Below the pieces are notes generated by a model, which did not search any database, was not told the origin of the DNA, and was given only the letters and a program-made list of their open reading frames with translations. Of a stretch of DNA of 64,000 nt, positions 58,540-64,000 are shown in pieces (the first letter of the stretch is position 1; every line of letters begins with the position of its first letter). This DNA comes from Hydnum rufescens UP504. Its lineage: Eukaryota > Basidiomycota > Agaricomycetes > Cantharellales > Hydnaceae. The position numbers and the translations under genes are program-made. Where the stretch lies: assembly GCA_014904985.1 (NCBI GenBank), contig MU129062.1, forward strand, positions 90,334-154,333. The letters are read 5' to 3'.

Positions 58540-59484
58540 CTAGGCCGCAGCACGACGCCGGAGGCCGCTGAGGAGGTAGACCGAGGCACGCAGCTCCAGG
58601 AGGGGGTCTGCGATGGTTCGATCCCCTGTACTCGCGGGATTGGATCGTAAATGATGTATTTCTGTTCCTTGGCGTCGTCTTCGACAAGTGCATTCAAGGT
58701 GAGCTTCCTAGGGGCAACACTTCGCGAGTGTCGGGCCACGAGACGGTCACATCGTCGACCTTATCTCCGTCCTCCGCAATTTGTGCCCAAAGTTGGAAAG
58801 ACACAGGACCTTGGCTGGCACGCGTCTTGATTTCGTTGAACAGGTAATCAGAGTCCTTGGTCTTCGTCGTAGCATCGTCGAGGTGGTCTACGCCTGCATC
58901 AGGCGTAAGACGATAGCGAGCGAACCTTTCCTTTCTGTCCTCCGAGTCGTCGGTGAATTTGTACGCATGAACACCATAGTATTTTTCGCGCGCGAAGCTC
59001 GACGGGAACGGTTTCGGAGTCTTGATGAATCGAACGGCGGCAGGATGTGTAGCAAGGAAGGCATCGCGGGCGTTGGGAGAGGGAATGCCCGTGACGCTAT
59101 GTTAGCACGGAGGAGTTCGAGGAAGTCTTCCCCAGTGCCAGCGACGAAGCTATCAACAGAATGGCTGATAATATCGGTGTGTACACGGTCTCCAAGATGG
59201 AATCGGATGGAAAGAGAGCGAGGATTGGCGTCGGGGTCGGTGTCGGAGATGAGGGGAAGACCCGTCGCGCTGGAGAAACGCACAGTCACGGGGACAGATG
59301 AACGATTGAAATGCGGTGCGCTGGAGAGTGCAGCAGCAAAAGGGGAAGGGACGAAGGTGCCTGTGAGCAACACTCCTCGGGCATGGTTAGGACGAAAGCC
59401 TGGATGTTTCCCAAACAGGTCCTGGAATCCGGTGATCAGGTCTTCACTCAAGGCGAGGAGCTTCTCGTCGGTGGGGAGAGGCAT
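58540..59484 (-). CDS. Catalase-like heme protein (small catalase / srpA family), frame-disrupted
   Basis: The start at 59484 gives MPLPTDEKLLALSEDLITGF, QDLFGKHPGFRPNHARGVLL, VTVRFSSATGLPLISDTDPD with ANPRSLSIRFHLGD (the catalase N-terminal strand order), HSVDSFVAGTGEDFLELLRA; then, one base shifted, FLATHPAAVRFIKTPKPFPS, YYGVHAYKFT, RFARYRLTPDAGVDHLDD, DYLFNEIKTR, WAQIAEDGDKVDDVTVSWPD, KLTLNALVEDDAKEQKYIIY with DPIPRVQGIEP, and DPLLELRASVYLLSGLRRRA, stop at 58540. This is the roughly 310-residue catalase-related peroxidase family, which uses organic peroxides or H2O2. Three single-base breaks (about 59093, 58713, 58600) interrupt an otherwise well-conserved protein, so either an assembly problem or a young pseudogene. 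Confidence 0.7.
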
Positions 59485-61441
59485 GGTGTGGGGATGAGGC
59501 CTTGGAGAACACTGGCAGCCTTACTTATATCCTTCGTTTATGCCTAAACGGAAGGATTTGCAAATAGCCACATTGCAGCCATGATTGACATCCTTGACAT
59601 CGGTCCATGACAGATATGACAGCGGAGTGACTTCTCCTACAGTAATAGCACCCGGGCCAAGACACATTATCGGCGCAGCAATTCACACCTTTTATAGAGA
59701 CTGTCACACAATAGACAGGCTAAATGTGGTGTTCTCTCCAATAGCAGCCTAAGCAGCCTTGGCTCGGTTTACTGTAAGTGCTTCGGGAAGATGCTCGCGA
59801 TAAGATTTAATCGCACGTGTTTTCTGAAATTAGAAGCTGGTGCCTAAATTCCCTGTGGTGCACAGCTGATTTCATAAATGAGATTTACAGTTTTCTGACA
59901 TATGTGGACAAGCGAAAATGGAAATAGGGGTACCACTCCATCTAACTTGCGCTCAAAGCCGAAACCGAGTCAGATACAAGCGGAGCCAAGTCGCCGCAAA
60001 GTCGAACTGAGCTGATGGAGCCGACTTGAGTCGAAAAGTGCCCTCCTCACACACAGAAACCTACGCGGGGCGGGATTTCCTTTTTAGGAAATTTTGAGAA
60101 CTCGCTCAAATGACTCCGTTTTTCTTGAGACCTGGTTCTACATACTAATAGCGCTTGACCCTTAATCTTTTTTTTACCCATGAATGTACCCTTTGGGCGG
60201 TCTGGTGCAGAGCGATTGGTTGCGGATGCAAAATGCTCCGCAAAAGTTTTGACCTGATCCTGCTCGGGCACCGTACAATGAGAACTAGGAAGGTTATATA
60301 ATAAAACTCAGTGTTGGATCAACTCAAGTCGATTCCACCGACTGCGCTTGGGCTCGATCTGGGGCTCTAAGCTGAAGCTGGAAACCGCCGGAAGTTGAAG
60401 AAAGCAGCCAAGCGGAGCCGAGTCGCGGCAACACTATATGTCTATCTTTATGAAATTTGGTGTCAATTTGGCTCGACTCGGCTTTGGGGTGACTTCGGGG
60501 GGAGGTCCGTGAGAAAAATTCCCTAAGCTCGGTGCGAGGCACGAGTACCTAGCTCCTCTGTGCCAATAAGTTGCTCCGCCCACTCACCGCACCGGCTCAC
60601 ACCATGTGCACTCGCAAGTTTTTTCTACCCGCCCTCCTGTTTTTATTGCATAAAAACATTGCGTCGCTGATCCTGGTTGTATAGTCTTATTGCCTCAGCC
60701 TCTTCCACGCTCCGTAGTCGCCTAAGTAGATTCCAAGAAGCTGACATTTCGAAATTGGAAATCCAATTACAGCTGGTAAAATATTGATAGGCAGTTCGCG
60801 AAAATCAGGTAGCTCCAACCAAATGTATGGTGTGGAGCAGCTCCACACGTCACAACACCTTCCAGGGCCTGGTGTCTTTGTCTATGGCTGGCCTCGATGC
60901 ACGCCCTTTTGTCCATGATTGCACGGTAAATGATGGCTGGTCTTCTCGCTAACCTGTCCGGCCGTCATCTGGCCATGATGATGCAATCGGAACTTTCCGC
61001 AACGGAACCAAGCCACCAGCAAATCTTCCCACAACCCCCACCGTGTAAAAAATTGAAAACTGCCTATCGATATGTTACCAGCTGTAATCCATTCAGTTGG
61101 GGATCGGTTCGACTTGACTCGGCCGGGCGACTCGACAGCTCGAGCTGACTACATTCAGCAGGATTAGGCATTGCCGAATGCGCCAGAAATCTGGATCGGC
61201 TGGGAGTCGGACCAGGATTGAGTTGAATCTTCGGAGTCCAGTCCCCGGCCAGTCGAGTTGCCATCACTCAATACCGTCATTGCCCCGCAAACTCCACATT
61301 TGGCTGACTCAGGCTGGGTAAGCCCAGCCAACCAGGACATGGGCGTGAATCTCTCACGCGATGTCCTCAGGTACACCATCCGAGCCCCACTAGGATGGCT
61401 AGCACTGTGAGATTCTAATTGGGTCTATGAAACTATTATCA
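59485..61441. other. Intergenic, repeat-rich, no gene recognised
   Basis: Holds repeat R3 copy 2 and imperfect reiterations of aagcggagcc(a/g)agtcg (about 59980 and 60410) with related gagtcg/cgactc words, which look like decayed transposon sequence. Open frames are all under 80 codons. Confidence 0.45.
60190..60290. repeat. Dispersed repeat R3, copy 2
   Basis: Matches 7225-7330 through attggttgcggatgcaaaa and ctgatcctgctcgggc plus accgtac. Confidence 0.5.
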
Positions 61442-62400
61442 AGTTTCTCACGCACTTCCCCTCTCCTAGTCGGCAAGACCGCCCTTTCTGCCATTGTAAG
61501 CAAGGCTTGAGGATGAGGCTGTTGATGCCGATGCTGTCTTCTCTGCTCTTGTGAAGCAGGACATCTCCAGATGTGATTCATTTCATATCAAGGAGTCACA
61601 TTCTGGTCACATTCTAGCCACTCTGCTTACTCGATATCCCATCAACCATCTTATTGCGTGCGGTGGTGGCACCGTCCTGAAAATTCTCAAAGGATTCACA
61701 AAGCCATCCATGTCCTGCGAGAAAAGGACGTTGTCTCAATTTCTCGAGGAGAACACCACTATATTCCCTGCTTACTCCCAGTCTGCTGCAGCTGTGGTTT
61801 GGATTGGAGAGTTTATATAGAAAATGGTCCTCTCACAGGGTTGTCTCTCTGTTTGTCGTGCCCTTCGGAATCATCCCCATCATCTAACGCTCTGTCCTGG
61901 GGCCTGTCGGGCGTTCTTTTCTTTGCCCCCCCCCCACACACACACCCTGCCCACAGTCTCCACACCGATCACGTTGTTGGTCCAGGAGCTCCAAGAACTT
62001 ACCTTCTTGGCCTTACCTTCCCCGGCATTACACCGCTGTCCCCATCATGGATGAGATGCCGATCGATAGGGATCCCGTGGAACTGAGGATTGACCATTTT
62101 GGTCCGTCAGCCTCCCCCACCCATTCACCCATCGGGACTGACGTCTTGAAAGAAATTGCGCAGCCAGATTTCGGGAGCCCCACAACCACGAACCCGTTCA
62201 AGATGGGCACCCTTGACCGCTGCCGCCGCATATCACACCACACGCACGGCTCCCCAGAGCCATCAACATGGTCATCCCAATGTGGGGTGGGGTGCCCATG
62301 GCCGAGAATAGTGCCCGGGTGGTACACAATTCGGACATGCATTGCACACCGCCTCACACCCGACTGCATTTGTCATCCCTATGGAGGAGGGGGTGTGAGC
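61442..62400 (+). pseudogene. Decayed AROM fragment 2, dehydroquinase core deleted
   Basis: Shikimate kinase part: GKTALSAIVSKA (61475), DADAVFSALVKQDIS, ATLLTRYPINHLIACGGG (61620-61670), HKAIHVLREKDVVSISRG (61690). Dehydroquinase start: LTFPGIT near 62015 and MDEMPIDRDPVELRIDHFG (62047). It then passes directly to the shikimate dehydrogenase segment VLKEIAQPDFGSPTTTNPFK (62135). The roughly 200-residue dehydroquinase core present as a relic in fragment 1 is missing. At nucleotide level the first 400 bp align with fragment 1 (47262 onward) at about 75-80%. Confidence 0.66.
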
Positions 62401-62454
62401 AGCACCATACCAGCTTGGTCTATCCCAGGAAATAAGACAAGCATGTACTGACCA

Positions 62455-62700
62455 GTATTGACTACAAACCCTAATGGGGATCGGTAATTGATCCCGCTCC
62501 GGTGGAAATGAACTTGGGCGGTAGTTTGTTCATAAATCAAAAATACAGTCCCTACTGCTTGATATACGTATCTTTTTAGGTATAGTTTAAAGTAAGTCTC
62601 ATGGAAAAATCGCGCAGACTCCTCGCTTCAGAAAGCTGTTTCAGAAGCTGACTAAGCGCCCCTTCGAATTGAATTCGGAGATGATTGAATAGGTTAATTG
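62455..62700. repeat. Third partial copy of the ABM-gene 5' flank
   Basis: aaaccctaatggggatcggta, aaatcaaaaatacagtcc, aggtatagtttaaagtaag, catggaaaaatcgcgcag and cggagatgattgaataggtt occur in the same order as at 57485-57800 (copy B) and 45090-45400 (copy A). It is closer to copy B. It directly follows AROM fragment 2. Confidence 0.8.
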
Positions 62701-63521
62701 ACCGAGCTTGCGAGGTCTTATTTATACTTCCCGTTTTTGTTTATAGCGCAAAGTCCCTCGGACCAAACATGGTCACCCCGTGGGAACTTATTTGTAACAG
62801 TGCTTTCGAGCCATGGGCCCCGTGAGAAAAATGGCCACCCCGTGGGAACTGGCATATTTGCTTCCTCGGAACCAAACTGGCTTCTTCGGAGCCAAATTGG
62901 CTCGGAAGACTCAATATTGATAGAAGTAGCCATGTAAACTGATATAAACTGTGTCAGTCCAATATATATATACATCTAATCTGTCCTTGGAGCCTCTGGC
63001 CCCACAATAAATAGGATCTGGAGGGTTCTTGGTGTGCAACTTGAATCAAGGCTGGAAAATGCCGGAAAACATGAGGCTGACATGAGGCTAAGTCTTTCTG
63101 ACTCTCTGGCAGTGCTTTCTTCTGAGTGGTGCCCACCCTTGCATTCCTGGCAGTGAACTAAGTGTGAAGGCACAAGAAGTTAGATAAAATAAGGCTATAG
63201 AATCTGAAGTGCACTCCCCATCCCAGTTGAACTGCCCTGCCAAGGTGGTCTTCTGATCAGTCTGGTGGTTGAATTTGCACCTCTCTGGTTCTGCGACCAG
63301 CAGGGAGATTGCTTAGAGGTTTTGTCCTTAAAGATAGCTACTGTACTCCACAACTGCAGTTGTCTTGCACCTGTTCTCTGCTTCAGACTGCTTTTGGACA
63401 AAGGGATCGTGGAGTTGTGAGGCGGCTTCTAAAGCGGGATCAAGACCAAATTGGGAGACAAATTGCACTCGTTAGTCGCACGGGACGGGGCGGCCAGGTT
63501 GTGAAGGGATAGCCTTCCAGT
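62701..63521. other. Non-coding, with short direct repeats
   Basis: The phrase caccccgtgggaact occurs at about 62773 and 62833, followed by three near-repeats of ttcctcgga(a/g)ccaaa(c/t)tggct. No gene recognised. Confidence 0.4.
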
Positions 63522-64000
63522 ATGCCTCGTGATGCAGATCTGGGGGGGGCTAAACAAGACAGACGGAATGAACGGCGCCGTGAGCAACGTGCCACTGCCA
63601 ACTTATTGAGCCAGACTCTTGGTGCTGGCCCATCAAGGTTGGGTCAAACTTCAGGTGGGTTACTTTTCCCAGTTTGAGTTCTAAATATTGAATTAATTCT
63701 GGAATGAATTTGCCTGAGATTAGATACTCAACCTGGCCCATCTGAGGCACCTAGGCAACAACAGATTCAAAATCATGGAACACCACCTGCAGGTATGTGG
63801 TCCTATAGAGTAAAGTGCTGTAAATCTATAATAATTTATTTATCCTTTGCAGCATATCCTATTCCTCCAGTAACACCTCCTCAACAAATCCTTGGTTCAC
63901 GCTCCCACATTGCCCGAATGACACACACCCCAGCTGCTGATCAACGTGCCTCTCAACGAATTCGGCCCAATTATGCACCCCCACAATCACCCACCCACCA
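63522..64000 (+). CDS. 5' part of an unknown gene running off the right edge
   Basis: Exons 63522-63654, 63724-63792 and 63853 to the window end join in phase: PRDADLGGAKQDRRNERRRE, QRATANLLSQTLGAGPS, DTQPGPSEAPRQQQIQNHG, AYPIPPVTPPQQILGSRSH, then ADQRASQRIRPNYAPP. The basic Arg-rich start and Gln/Pro-rich disordered continuation resemble N-termini of fungal transposon-encoded (for example Helitron-type) or nucleic-acid-binding proteins, but no catalytic domain is inside the window. Alternative: an ordinary host gene with a disordered N-terminus. The clean splicing is the main support. Confidence 0.45.

Noticed and set aside
58610..58640. tRNA-like box B (ggttcgatcccc)
   Set aside because: It lies in the catalase-like coding exon (GIEP...), with no cloverleaf or box A at the right distance.
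58781..59497. 238-codon plus-strand frame
   Set aside because: It is antisense to the catalase-like gene, whose motifs are unambiguous on the minus strand.

Overview
This is a eukaryotic nuclear window, almost certainly from a filamentous basidiomycete (Agaricomycetes). A Rhizoctonia/Ceratobasidium-type fungus is my best guess, but the species is inferred. The evidence is compact genes split by many 50-70 bp GT-AG introns, short intergenic gaps, and fungal families such as DUF6534 membrane proteins, Pmp3 proteins with long tails, NudE, SEC8, RIX7 and AROM. There are no bacterial operons or CRISPR arrays, and I recognised no tRNA or rRNA gene.

Left part (1-38 kb) is mostly ordinary chromosome. 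In order: a partial SAP-like/F-box/ankyrin gene (-) divergent from an NMN adenylyltransferase (+); a secreted six-hairpin-glycosidase-like gene (-); a DUF6534 membrane protein (+); a minus-strand run of exocyst SEC8, ribosome-biogenesis AAA ATPase RIX7 and an MFS transporter; then on the plus strand a NudE homologue, a Ran1-like kinase, a degenerate fumarase and PEX11; then a pICln-like gene (+) and mitochondrial lipoyl synthase (-). They form no pathway; they are housekeeping neighbours.

Right part (38-64 kb) is a rearranged mosaic. A coiled-coil membrane protein gene abuts the C2-C2-EF-hand half of a PSD2-type phosphatidylserine decarboxylase whose catalytic half is missing. The 3.75 kb block carrying that C2 region, a GCIP/cyclin-D1-binding-like gene and a small ABM-type monooxygenase is present again 12.3 kb away (41.87-45.6 kb and 54.19-58.0 kb), and each copy carries different lesions. 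A further partial copy of the ABM 5' flank lies at 62.46-62.7 kb. Between and beyond the blocks lie two decayed AROM (shikimate pathway) fragments, a 286 bp fold-back element, an extended Pmp3 gene, a catalase-like gene and several dispersed repeats. The centre is a near-perfect 3.1 kb palindrome (arms of about 1.53 kb, 54 nt loop), each arm holding an intact four-exon gene for the same 131-residue, probably beta-trefoil (ricin-B-like) protein, transcribed outward from the loop.

Many conserved genes show single-base frame breaks, while SEC8, RIX7, lipoyl synthase, pICln and the palindrome genes read cleanly. Some breaks may be assembly indels. At least one is shared by both duplicate copies, which argues that it is real. 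Spans below are gene spans including introns; splice sites were placed by eye from GT/AG signals plus reading-frame and family continuity.
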